Positions 1-7,706 of a DNA stretch of 18,501 bases are shown one piece after another. The notes below the pieces were generated by a model. The model worked only from the letters and a program-made list of their open reading frames with translations. It searched no databases and was not told where the DNA came from. Positions within the stretch are counted from its first letter, which is position 1. Each line of letters opens with the position of its first letter. Origin of the DNA: Chitinophagaceae bacterium (GTDB lineage: Bacteria > Bacteroidota > Bacteroidia > Chitinophagales > Chitinophagaceae); assembly GCA_021738605.1 (NCBI GenBank), contig JAIPBY010000019.1, forward strand, positions 1 through 18,501, written 5' to 3'. A program made the position numbers and the translations under genes.

Positions 1-471
1 ACACAGACATTAAAAGGGCTTTCCAATTTGTTGAACAATTACAAGCATCATGGGAAGATGAACGCAAGCATTTTTTACGATGCGTTGTACCAATATGCAT
101 GGTCACACCAAAAAAATGGTCTGCCCTACCTGGGTGAATACCAGGATGAAAAAAATGGATACTGGCTCAAGGGAGACAATCCCCGCAGCAGTTATTATAA
201 CCATTCTGGCTTTGCAGACCTGATCATCAATGACCTGATTGGTTTGAGAACAAGGGAAGATGATGTACTTGAAATTCATCCCCTTATTACAGGAGAGAAG
301 TGGAAATGGTTCAAGTTGTCAGGCATAGCATATCATGGAATAGTAGTTGACCTGCAGTGGGACCAAACAGGTGCCCGGTATGGCGAAGCTGGATTCAAGG
401 TGATGCAGGACGGGAAATTGTTGTACAAGGGAATTGCATTAAAACCTGTCAAGGTCAGGATGAAATCATAA
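1..471 (+). CDS. C-terminal part of an MGH1-like (GH63-type) glycoside hydrolase, 5' truncated
   Basis: The reading frame is open from base 1 and ends at the TAA at 469-471, so only about the last 156 residues are present and the true start lies upstream. The fragment contains SSYYNHSGFADLIINDLIGLR, then DDVLEIHPL, KWFKLSGIAYHG and WDQTGARYG. From memory this order matches the end of the (alpha/alpha)6 catalytic domain and the small beta-sandwich tail of Bacteroidota MGH1-like glycoside hydrolases, relatives of GH63/GH65-type barrels. The catalytic residues are not in the window, so activity and substrate cannot be read. The stop is 9 nt before the GH95 start, which suggests one transcript. 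A more general alpha/alpha-barrel glycosidase such as an alpha-L-rhamnosidase relative is less likely, because the YYNHS and YHG blocks fit the MGH1-like group well. Confidence 0.75.
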   Translation, partial: TQTLKGLSNLLNNYKHHGKMNASIFYDALYQYAWSHQKNGLPYLGEYQDEKNGYWLKGDNPRSSYYNHSGFADLIINDLIGLRTREDDVLEIHPLITGEKWKWFKLSGIAYHGIVVDLQWDQTGARYGEAGFKVMQDGKLLYKGIALKPVKVRMKS

Positions 472-480
472 ACAATAGAC

Positions 481-3291
481 ATGAAAAATATTGGGAAATT
501 TTTACTGACAGGCACTGCATTGTTTATGATGCTTTCCGCATACTCTCAAACCAAGCGGCTATGGTATGATAAGCCCTCTGCCAAATGGACGGATGCTTTG
601 CCGATTGGCAATGGGCGCATTGGCGCCATGGTTTTTGGTGGTGTTGAGGAAGACAGGATTCAATTCAACGAGGAAAGTTTATGGAGTGGTCAACCCCGTG
701 AATACAACCGGATGGGTGCAGCTGTTCACCTCGATAAGATCAGGCAACTGTTGTTTGAAGGAAAACAAAAAGAAGCAAATGCCCTCGCAGAAAAAGAGTT
801 CATGGGATTGCAAAGCGCTGCAGGAAACAGGGAACAATGGATCAAGGACATGTTTGCAATGAAGGGAATTGCAGGGGATCCTTCAAAAAAAATAGTTGAT
901 GATGGGCAATGGAAGGACATTTATGTACCTCATTTTGAAGGCTGGGAAACAGTAGGCCTTGATGGATTGGATGGCGCGGTTTGGTTCACAAAAACGTTTT
1001 TCGTTTCAACCGCCATGTTGAACAAGCCACTCATCCTGGACCTCAACCGCATCAGGGATCTTGACAGAACCTATTTGAACGGTATGTTGGTTGGGCAGAC
1101 AGCCTCTGGTGATGCCAGGCGGTATACCATACCCGCAAACTTGCTGGTGGAAGGAGAGAACAGGATAACGGTTCAGGTATTGAATTTTTCAGACAAGGGT
1201 GGATTGTCAGGTTACAAGGATACGGCAAGGCATATTGGATTTTTGGCTGGAGCAACAGATCAATTGCCCCTCATTGACCTTCAGGGTACCTGGAAGTTTT
1301 TGGTTCAAAATAATGAGCCTCCTGCCATTGCAATGTATCAGGCGGACTACCAGCCCTTCGGTGATCTGATGATGCATTTCAATCATGCAGGATATACCAG
1401 TTATACAAGGGAACTGGACCTCACCAATGCCTTGGCAAAAACAAGCTATGTTCATGCTGGTACCAGGTATACCAGAACCTATTTTTCCAGTGCTGTTGAT
1501 CAGGTGGTTGGCATTGAATTGGGCGCTGATAAAGCCAAAAGCATCGATGTGTCTTTTGTGATGAAATCGCCACATAGCAATTATCAAACAACGATCATGA
1601 ATGACAGTACAATGCAATTGCATGTGGCAGTAAAACATGGAGCCCTGTTTGGAGAAAGCATATTAAGACTAAGGGTCAAAGGCGGAAAGCTTTTCAGCAA
1701 AAATGGCATGTTGCATGTAGAAGGTGCTGATCAGGTATTTGCCTACTTGAGCGCAAACACCAATTTCAAAAAATACAACAACATCACAGCTGATCCGCTT
1801 GCATTGAGCACAAAGACGATTGAAGCCATTCAATCAACATCACCCCAAACGATCAAGGCCAATCACGTAAAAGAATACAAAAAATATTTCGATCGTTTTT
1901 CAATTGATTTTGGAAAGAATGCCCAGGATGCAAAACCCACTGATCAACGCATCCGGGAATTCGGCGCCACTGGAGACCCATCATTGCTTTCCCTTTATGT
2001 CCAGTACAGCAGGTACCTGTTGATCTCCAGTTCAAGACCCGGAACAATGCCTGCTAACCTGCAAGGCATATGGAATGATCTGCTCACGCCACCCTGGGGA
2101 AGCAAGTATACCACCAACATCAATACAGAAATGAACTACTGGCCCGCAGAGCCTTTGAATCTTTCTGACCTTCACGATCCCCTGTTCAACATGATAGAAG
2201 AAGTGGCCGAAAGGGGTTCGGTTACTGCAAAAGAATATTACAATGCACCAGGTTGGGTATTGCACCACAATACGGACCTCTGGCGGGGTACAGCTGCCAT
2301 CAATGCTGCCAACCATGGCATCTGGGTTACAGGCGGTGCATGGCTGAGCCATCATTTTTGGGAACATTATCTCTTTACATCAGACAAGTCTTTTCTGCAA
2401 AAAAGGGGATACCCAGTCATGAAAGGTGCAGCTGCATTTTTCAAGCATTTTTTGGTTAAGGATCCCAAAACAGGATGGCTGATCAGTTCGCCTTCCAACT
2501 CACCTGAGCAGGGTGGATTGGTGGCAGGGCCATCTATGGATCATCAGATCATCCGATCGTTGTTCAAAGCAGTCATTAGTGCAGCAGACATCTTGAAGAC
2601 AGACAAGGCTTTTGCAGATAGCCTTCGCATGATGCTTCCCCTGATTGCTCCTGATCAGATTGGCAAATATGGTCAGTTGCAAGAATGGATCCAGGACAAG
2701 GATGATCCCAACAACAAACACAGGCATGTTTCCCATTTGTGGGGAGTGTATCCAGGCACTGAAATTGTCTGGGGGAAGAATGAAAAATTCATGAATGCCG
2801 CCAACCAATCCCTCTTGTTTCGAGGTGATGCGGCAACGGGTTGGAGCCTTGGTTGGAAGATCAATTTATGGGCAAGGTTTCGGGATGGAGACCATGTATA
2901 TACCTTGTTGAAGATGTTGTTAAGCCCTGCGGAAACAGGTGGTGCAGGCTCTTATATCAATTTATTTGATGCCCATCCTCCTTTTCAGATTGATGGAAAT
3001 TTTGGTGGTGCTGCAGGCATAGGAGAGATGCTTGTGCAAAGCCATGATGATCAAATTGTTTTGCTGCCTGCCTTACCATCAATACTGCCAGAGGGCAGTG
3101 TTAGTGGTATCTGCGCAAGAGGAGGATTTGAATTAAAAATGGCTTGGAAAAATGGGAAACTCGATCATGTTGAACTGCTGTCAAAAGCAGGAAACGATTG
3201 TTCCCTTGAATACCAGGGAAAGTCGATCCGGTTAAAAACGGAGAAGGGGAAACGCTACCTGTTGGATGCTAATCTGATGAAAAAAAAATAA
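481..3291 (+). CDS. GH95 family alpha-L-fucosidase / alpha-L-galactosidase with inserted jelly-roll module
   Basis: This 936-residue protein has a signal peptide (cleavage near AYSQ at about 20-23), so it is probably periplasmic or outer-membrane associated. GH95 enzymes are inverting exo-hydrolases that remove alpha-L-fucose or alpha-L-galactose. The N-domain signature LWYDKPSAKWTDALPIGNGR and the block around FGG and NEESLWSG (about 27-70) are clear. Catalytic-barrel landmarks are N546-I-N548 followed by TEMNYWPAE, SPSNSPEQ with E676 as likely general acid, and HPPFQIDGNFGG with D838 as likely general base; the roles are inferred from B. bifidum AfcA. Unusually, residues about 112-287 interrupt the N-domain with a module resembling the jelly-roll of sialate O-acetylesterases (W144, DGAVWF, YTIPANLL, DLQGTWKF); the GH95 fold resumes at YQPFGDL (290). 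L-fucose versus L-galactose specificity cannot be decided from sequence. The next gene starts 1 nt downstream. Confidence 0.93.
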   Translation: MKNIGKFLLTGTALFMMLSAYSQTKRLWYDKPSAKWTDALPIGNGRIGAMVFGGVEEDRIQFNEESLWSGQPREYNRMGAAVHLDKIRQLLFEGKQKEANALAEKEFMGLQSAAGNREQWIKDMFAMKGIAGDPSKKIVDDGQWKDIYVPHFEGWETVGLDGLDGAVWFTKTFFVSTAMLNKPLILDLNRIRDLDRTYLNGMLVGQTASGDARRYTIPANLLVEGENRITVQVLNFSDKGGLSGYKDTARHIGFLAGATDQLPLIDLQGTWKFLVQNNEPPAIAMYQADYQPFGDLMMHFNHAGYTSYTRELDLTNALAKTSYVHAGTRYTRTYFSSAVDQVVGIELGADKAKSIDVSFVMKSPHSNYQTTIMNDSTMQLHVAVKHGALFGESILRLRVKGGKLFSKNGMLHVEGADQVFAYLSANTNFKKYNNITADPLALSTKTIEAIQSTSPQTIKANHVKEYKKYFDRFSIDFGKNAQDAKPTDQRIREFGATGDPSLLSLYVQYSRYLLISSSRPGTMPANLQGIWNDLLTPPWGSKYTTNINTEMNYWPAEPLNLSDLHDPLFNMIEEVAERGSVTAKEYYNAPGWVLHHNTDLWRGTAAINAANHGIWVTGGAWLSHHFWEHYLFTSDKSFLQKRGYPVMKGAAAFFKHFLVKDPKTGWLISSPSNSPEQGGLVAGPSMDHQIIRSLFKAVISAADILKTDKAFADSLRMMLPLIAPDQIGKYGQLQEWIQDKDDPNNKHRHVSHLWGVYPGTEIVWGKNEKFMNAANQSLLFRGDAATGWSLGWKINLWARFRDGDHVYTLLKMLLSPAETGGAGSYINLFDAHPPFQIDGNFGGAAGIGEMLVQSHDDQIVLLPALPSILPEGSVSGICARGGFELKMAWKNGKLDHVELLSKAGNDCSLEYQGKSIRLKTEKGKRYLLDANLMKKK

Positions 3292-3292
3292 A

Positions 3293-4399
3293 ATGAAAGT
3301 TTTGAAATGTATTTTTTTGGCCTTGATGATTTTCTCAGTAAACACGCTTTTTGCACAACAGGTATCCTCAGATAAAATGCAGGAAATTTTTGAGGAGATC
3401 AGGACCCCATATAAATATGGATTGGTCTTGACTCCCAAAAACGATTCCTTCAAAGTTGATTGCCCCACCATCTTCAAAAAAAAATCTACCTGGTACATGT
3501 CTTATATTGTTTTTGATGGCAAGGGCTATGAAACCTGGTTGGCCCAAAGCAAGGATCTTCTGCAATGGGAAACCATGGGCAGGTTGCTTTCTTTTCCGAA
3601 GGACAGTACTGCATGGAATGCCAGCCAATTGGCTGGATATTTTTCGTTGTACGATACACGTTGGGGCGGGGCTTACAAGCTGGGAAAACACCATGGTCGC
3701 AGCTGGATGAGTTATATCGGAGGAAAGAGTTCTGGCTACGAAGCAGGTGAGTTGTCCATCGGCATGGCGAGCACAAAAGGAGATCCCGGCAAGGCACATG
3801 AGTGGACCACCTATGCGGCTCCTGTACTAACTTCAAAAGATGCAGATGTGCGGTGGTGGGAGAATCGGAAGGAATTCAAGAGCACGGTTATTGTTGACAA
3901 ACAAAAAAGCCTGGGCGCAAAATATGTGATGTATTACAATGCCAATGGGGATACTGCCAAAGACAATAAAAAGACGAGGTGGTATGAAAGAATTGGTATG
4001 GCAATTTCTGACGACATGCTGCAATGGCAACGTTTCAAAACGGAGCCGGTGGTCCATCACGAAGAGGGCATTACAGGAGATCCTTATTTACAGAAGATTG
4101 GAGATGTTTGGGTGATGTTTTATTTTGGTGCCTTCTGGAAAGATCGTCCCAAAGCCTTTGATCGGTTTGCTTGTTCTTACGACCTGGTCAATTGGACGGA
4201 TTGGGAGGGGGAAAGCCTGATCGAACCATCTGAGCCATTTGATGCGCGCTATGCACACAAGCCCTGTGTAATAAAATACAAGGGTATTGTTTATCATTTT
4301 TACAATGCAGTGAACGAGAAAGACCAGCGGGGCATTGCAGTGGCCACTTCAAAGGAATTGGGAAAGAGCACAATGAATTTTCATACCTCAAAAAAATGA
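3293..4399 (+). CDS. secreted GH43/GH117-like five-bladed beta-propeller glycoside hydrolase, family not assigned
   Basis: The 368-residue product has a signal peptide (MKVLKCIFLALMIFSVNTLFA, then QQ). Repeated propeller-blade motifs are visible: FKVDCPTIFKKKSTWYMSYI, YETWLAQSKDLLQWE, IGMAISDDMLQWQRF, GDPYLQKIGDVWVMFYFG, FACSYDLVNWTDWEG and KPCVIKYKGIVYHFYNAV. These are typical of the GH43/GH32/GH117/GH130 superfamily. Candidate active-site acids, by position in the blades, are D56 in VDCP, D263 in TGDP, and E311 or E314 in EPSEP; this assignment is inference. I recognise the protein as a common Bacteroidota PUL component but cannot place it in a numbered family or name its substrate. It starts 1 nt after the GH95 stop, and its stop overlaps the next start as ATGA, so translation is probably coupled. 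An A9 tract (3476-3484) lies in the coding sequence. Confidence 0.75.
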   Translation: MKVLKCIFLALMIFSVNTLFAQQVSSDKMQEIFEEIRTPYKYGLVLTPKNDSFKVDCPTIFKKKSTWYMSYIVFDGKGYETWLAQSKDLLQWETMGRLLSFPKDSTAWNASQLAGYFSLYDTRWGGAYKLGKHHGRSWMSYIGGKSSGYEAGELSIGMASTKGDPGKAHEWTTYAAPVLTSKDADVRWWENRKEFKSTVIVDKQKSLGAKYVMYYNANGDTAKDNKKTRWYERIGMAISDDMLQWQRFKTEPVVHHEEGITGDPYLQKIGDVWVMFYFGAFWKDRPKAFDRFACSYDLVNWTDWEGESLIEPSEPFDARYAHKPCVIKYKGIVYHFYNAVNEKDQRGIAVATSKELGKSTMNFHTSKK

Positions 4400-6840
4400 A
4401 AACAATTTTCCATTGTAGTAAAACCATCATGATGCGAGTGGTAAAAAAAATATTCTTCTTCATTCTGTTCACAGGACTCTTGCAAACAGTCAATGCGCAA
4501 AGAGAAGTAAAATTGCTACTGAAGGATTGGAAATTCAGCCAGACAGATACACAATCGGCACAGCTGAAAACATTCAATGATGGCAAGTGGCGTGTCTTGA
4601 GTATCCCACATGACTGGAGCATTGAAGGAAATTTTTCAAAGGACCATCCTTCAACCTTTAACCAGGGCGCATTGCCTACTGGCATCGGCTGGTACAGGAA
4701 ACATTTTTTTCTGCCCGCACATGCTTCCAGTCAACATGTTCAACTCAATTTTGAAGGTGTTTTTCAACGGGCAGATGTTTGGGTCAATGGACATTTCCTG
4801 GGTCGGCACAACAATGGCTATGTTTCATTCAAATATGATATATCAAAATATTTAAACAAAGCGGACGAGAATGTCATTGCCGTTCGTGTAGACAACGCTG
4901 CGCAACCCAATTCCCGTTGGTACACAGGTTCTGGCATTTACAGAAAGGTTTGGCTTGACATTTCCAGCAAAACCTTCATTGACCCATGGGACCTTTTTGT
5001 TCAAGCCAAGGTTGAAAAAAACGGGAGTGCAGCAGTGGAAATGTCTGCCATGGTTTCAAATTTTTCAGACCCCAAAAAAGACCTGAAAGTTATCCATGAA
5101 ATACACGATGCAAGTGGTAAGCTTATTGCAAAGGGAGAGCCTGTTGCACTTGTCCTCTTCAATGAAAAGACTCCTGTGAATGGAGTGTTGAAAATCGCCA
5201 ACCCGGTTTTATGGTCGCCCGTATCACCTTATCTTTATCGATCAACAGTGAAGATTTTTGAAAAAGGAAAACTGGTAGATTCTATCCAAACAAAATTGGG
5301 CATCAGGTTTTTTTCATTTGATCCCAGCAATGGTTTTTCCTTGAATGGAAAACGTTTTTTGATTCAGGGCGTCTGCAATCACCATGATCTGGGAGCCATT
5401 GGTGCTGCTGTAAACAAGAGCGCAATCAAAAGGCAATTAACCCTTTTGAAGGATATGGGTTGCAATGCTATCAGGACGGCCCACAATCCACCTTCCGTTG
5501 AATTGCTTGACCTCTGTGACAGCATGGGTTTTTTGGTGATGGATGAAATCTATGATACCTGGGCAAAGAAAAAGAACAAGTTTGATCAGTCTGTGGATTT
5601 TAAATATGATCATCAGTTGGATGTACAAAACTGGATACGCAGAGACCGCAACCATGCATCCGTTTTCATGTGGAGCATAGGCAATGAAATTCGCGAGCAA
5701 TTTGATTCTACAGGTTTGAGCTATACAAAAGCATTGACAGCATTGGTCAAAGCATTGGATAGCACAAGGCCCGTTACTTCAGCATTGACTGAGAACAATC
5801 CTTCCAAAAACTTTATTTATCAATCGGGAGCACTGGATGTGTTGGGATTCAATTACAAACTTGAGGCCTATTCCCAGCTTCCTTCTAGATTTCCTGGAAG
5901 CAGTTTTATTGCTGCTGAAACCGCTTCCGCACTTGCTACCCGTGGCCATTACGATTTCCCAGCTGATTCATTCAGGATTTGGCCCCCCGACAGCAAGTCA
6001 ACCCAACACGGCAATCCTGATAACACGGTTTCTGCATTCGATAATGTGTATGCTTATTGGGGAAACAGACACGAGAAAAGTTGGCTGGCCGTGAAAAATA
6101 ACCCGCACATGTCTGGAGCTTTTGTATGGAGTGGTTTTGATTTTTTAGGAGAACCGGTTCCTTACCGATGGCCATCAAGAAGTTCATATTATGGGATCAT
6201 CGACTTGGCAGGCTTTCCCAAGGATGTCTATTACCTGTATCAATCTGAATGGACCTCAAAGCCAGTGTTGCATCTTTTTCCCCACTGGAACTGGAAAACA
6301 GGAGAAACCTTAGATGTTTGGGCCTATTTCAGCCAGGCTGATGAGGTGGAGCTGTTTTTAAATGGCAAGTCCGTTGGGATCAGCACCAAGAACGACAGCA
6401 CCCTGCATGCCATGTGGAGGCTGGAATTTATTCCTGGCCAGTTGAAAGCTGTGTCAAGAAGGAATGGAAAGACTGTTTTGGAGACTTCCGTCCAAACCTC
6501 CGGGGATCCATACAGGATAATACTTCGGACTGCAAAGCCAACACTGAACAGTGGTGAAAATGAAATGGGATTTGTTGAGATTTCGGTGGTTGACGCCAAT
6601 GGATTCACTGTTCAAACAGCTGACAATGCAATCAACCTATCTGTTCAAGGGGCTGGAAAACTGGCCGCAACCGATAATGGGAATCCTGTTGGGCTGGCCC
6701 CATTCAACGCATCGAACAAGCAATTATTCAATGGAAGACTGCTTGCCATCGTTAAAACCACTGGAGAAAAAGGACCCATCACCGTTGAAGTGACTTCTCC
6801 AGGGCTGAAAACGGCAAGCTTGATTATCAGGGCAAATTGA
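4396..6840 (+). CDS. GH2 family beta-galactosidase-type glycoside hydrolase
   Basis: The product is 814 residues from the ATG that overlaps the previous stop (ATGA). Two in-frame ATGs at 4429 and 4432 would give a tidier signal peptide (MMRVVKKIFFFILFTGLLQTVNAQ), so the real start may be there. Domains in order are a sugar-binding jelly-roll (about 36-190, with IPHDWS, GIGWYRKHF, FEGVFQRADVWVNG and GSGIYRKVWL), an Ig-like sandwich (about 200-305), a TIM barrel (about 310-600), a DUF4982-like domain (about 616-685, LHLFPHWNWK and DEVELFLNGKSVG) and a C-terminal GH2_C5-like domain (about 700-810). E431 in WSIGNE is the likely acid/base and E508 in AAETAS the likely nucleophile. GH2 enzymes of this layout are usually retaining beta-galactosidases, but beta-glucuronidase or other exo activity is possible. 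It is exported and probably trims side chains together with GH95. Confidence 0.9.
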   Translation: MKTIFHCSKTIMMRVVKKIFFFILFTGLLQTVNAQREVKLLLKDWKFSQTDTQSAQLKTFNDGKWRVLSIPHDWSIEGNFSKDHPSTFNQGALPTGIGWYRKHFFLPAHASSQHVQLNFEGVFQRADVWVNGHFLGRHNNGYVSFKYDISKYLNKADENVIAVRVDNAAQPNSRWYTGSGIYRKVWLDISSKTFIDPWDLFVQAKVEKNGSAAVEMSAMVSNFSDPKKDLKVIHEIHDASGKLIAKGEPVALVLFNEKTPVNGVLKIANPVLWSPVSPYLYRSTVKIFEKGKLVDSIQTKLGIRFFSFDPSNGFSLNGKRFLIQGVCNHHDLGAIGAAVNKSAIKRQLTLLKDMGCNAIRTAHNPPSVELLDLCDSMGFLVMDEIYDTWAKKKNKFDQSVDFKYDHQLDVQNWIRRDRNHASVFMWSIGNEIREQFDSTGLSYTKALTALVKALDSTRPVTSALTENNPSKNFIYQSGALDVLGFNYKLEAYSQLPSRFPGSSFIAAETASALATRGHYDFPADSFRIWPPDSKSTQHGNPDNTVSAFDNVYAYWGNRHEKSWLAVKNNPHMSGAFVWSGFDFLGEPVPYRWPSRSSYYGIIDLAGFPKDVYYLYQSEWTSKPVLHLFPHWNWKTGETLDVWAYFSQADEVELFLNGKSVGISTKNDSTLHAMWRLEFIPGQLKAVSRRNGKTVLETSVQTSGDPYRIILRTAKPTLNSGENEMGFVEISVVDANGFTVQTADNAINLSVQGAGKLAATDNGNPVGLAPFNASNKQLFNGRLLAIVKTTGEKGPITVEVTSPGLKTASLIIRAN

Positions 6841-6848
6841 CCGGATTG

Positions 6849-6862
6849 TGCAAACGATTGCA
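6849..6862. promoter_or_regulatory. LacI/GalR-type operator-like palindrome
   Basis: TGCAAACGATTGCA is a 14-bp near-perfect palindrome centred on CG, with half-sites TGCAA and TTGCA and only one asymmetric base pair class inside (A/A around CG). Two further pairs (TT at 6846-6847 and AA at 6864-6865) extend the symmetry. The AAnCGnTT core is the hallmark of LacI-family operators such as those of PurR and CcpA. It sits 8 nt after the GH2 stop and about 115 bp before the DUF3826-SusC-SusD unit, in the largest gap between genes of the locus. A local repressor or activator binding here is inference; no regulator gene is in the window. There is no T-run, so it is not a terminator. Confidence 0.5.
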
Positions 6863-6873
6863 TAACTGCTGTA

Positions 6874-6902
6874 TTGTGTTTCAAGGATTATTTGTAACAT
6901 TG
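6874..6902 (+). promoter_or_regulatory. possible Bacteroidota-type promoter for the DUF3826-SusCD unit
   Basis: TAACATTG at 6895-6902 matches the Bacteroidota -7 element TAnnTTTG with one mismatch. A TTG at 6874-6876 lies 18 bp upstream, close to the usual place of the -33 TTTG element. The site is 12 bp downstream of the operator-like palindrome and about 73 bp before the DUF3826 start. The match is weak, and AT-rich gaps give such hits by chance. Confidence 0.25.
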
Positions 6903-6975
6903 GAATAACAGAGCAGGATAGATGTTGATACCATGTAATTAATTTTAGTTGACACAACCCTGCGATAGTAGCCAA

Positions 6976-7650
6976 ATGAGAAAAATTATCTTGACAATTG
7001 CCATGCTGGTGCAGTTCGTTTATGCACAGAATACTGCTGTTTCCAAAGAGGAACAGTATGTAAAAAGCCTGGAATTGAGGGTTGCTAAAATTGTAACCCC
7101 GTTGGGTATTACAAAGAAAAAAAAGCTGGCCAAAGTTCAGCAGATCATCGTTTCTCAATACCAGGCACTCAATACAATTCACACAGCAAGAGACCTGAAA
7201 ATCAAGGAATTTAAATTGGCCCATCCAAGATCTGCTGATGATGTGAAATTGTTTGTTGCTGATGTTGAATCAGCTGCTGGCAATGAAATTGCTGATATCC
7301 ATTTTATATTTCTCCGTGATTTGGGACGTCACCTCTCTGCTACACAGGTGGATGCAGTGAAAGATGGAATGACCTATAATGTGGCCAACATCACCTACAA
7401 GGGATACCAAGACATGTTGCCATCATTGACTGATGACCAAAAAACCAAAATCTGGAACTGGCTGGTAGAGGCCAGGGAAATAGCCATGGATGCGGAGTCC
7501 AGTGAGAAAAAGCATTGGTGGTTTGGTAAATACAAAGGCCGCATCAACAATTATCTTTCTGCAGAAGGGTTTAACATGAAGAAAGAATCTGAGGCATGGC
7601 AAAAGCGCATCAAGTCAACTGCTCAGAACGACCCAACAAAAACCAATTAA
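6976..7650 (+). CDS. DUF3826 domain secreted protein
   Basis: I chose the ATG at 6976 because it begins a compact signal peptide (MRKIILTIAMLVQFVYA, then QN). An in-frame TTG at 6949 would add nine residues unlike an n-region. The mature protein (224 residues in total) is helical and charged. It contains SLELRVAKIV, MTYNVANITYKGYQDMLPSL, DDQKTKIWNWLVEAREIAMD and SSEKKHWWFGKYKGRINNYL, which from memory match the DUF3826 family of Bacteroidota. No enzymatic motif stands out, and the function of the family is unknown to me; a sugar-related role has been presumed from its PUL context. It is the first gene after the operator-like site and lies 33 nt before SusC, so it is probably co-transcribed with the uptake genes. 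Confidence 0.8.
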   Translation: MRKIILTIAMLVQFVYAQNTAVSKEEQYVKSLELRVAKIVTPLGITKKKKLAKVQQIIVSQYQALNTIHTARDLKIKEFKLAHPRSADDVKLFVADVESAAGNEIADIHFIFLRDLGRHLSATQVDAVKDGMTYNVANITYKGYQDMLPSLTDDQKTKIWNWLVEAREIAMDAESSEKKHWWFGKYKGRINNYLSAEGFNMKKESEAWQKRIKSTAQNDPTKTN

Positions 7651-7656
7651 CAAATC

Positions 7657-7706
7657 AATCATTTTTATAAAACAAACAGCCATATGAATCATTTGTGTAA
7701 AACAAA
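7657..7706 (+). repeat. 20-bp imperfect direct repeat flanking the SusC start codon
   Basis: AATCATTTTTATAAAACAAA at 7657-7676 recurs as AATCATTTGTGTAAAACAAA at 7687-7706, 18 of 20 bases identical, with a 30-bp period. The first copy is in the untranslated leader and the second begins directly after the SusC ATG (7684-7686), encoding the start of its signal peptide. It may be a local duplication or a shared site affecting translation start; neither is shown by sequence alone. Confidence 0.6.

Noticed and set aside
991..1000. AAAACGTTTT palindrome resembling a LacI-type core
   Set aside because: It is inside the GH95 coding sequence, encoding KTFF, lacks the extended half-sites and is far from any gene start.
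4188..4685. 165-codon minus-strand frame across the propeller/GH2 junction
   Set aside because: It is antisense to two coupled genes with strong family signatures and has no plausible motifs.
6849..6862. Reading the TGCAA/TTGCA palindrome as a terminator hairpin
   Set aside because: The stem is only 5 bp with a 4-nt loop and no T-run follows, so an operator is a better reading.
6724..7224. 166-codon minus-strand frame across the GH2 end and DUF3826 gene
   Set aside because: It overlaps two well-supported genes and the regulatory gap; the product is cysteine- and phenylalanine-rich with no recognisable features.
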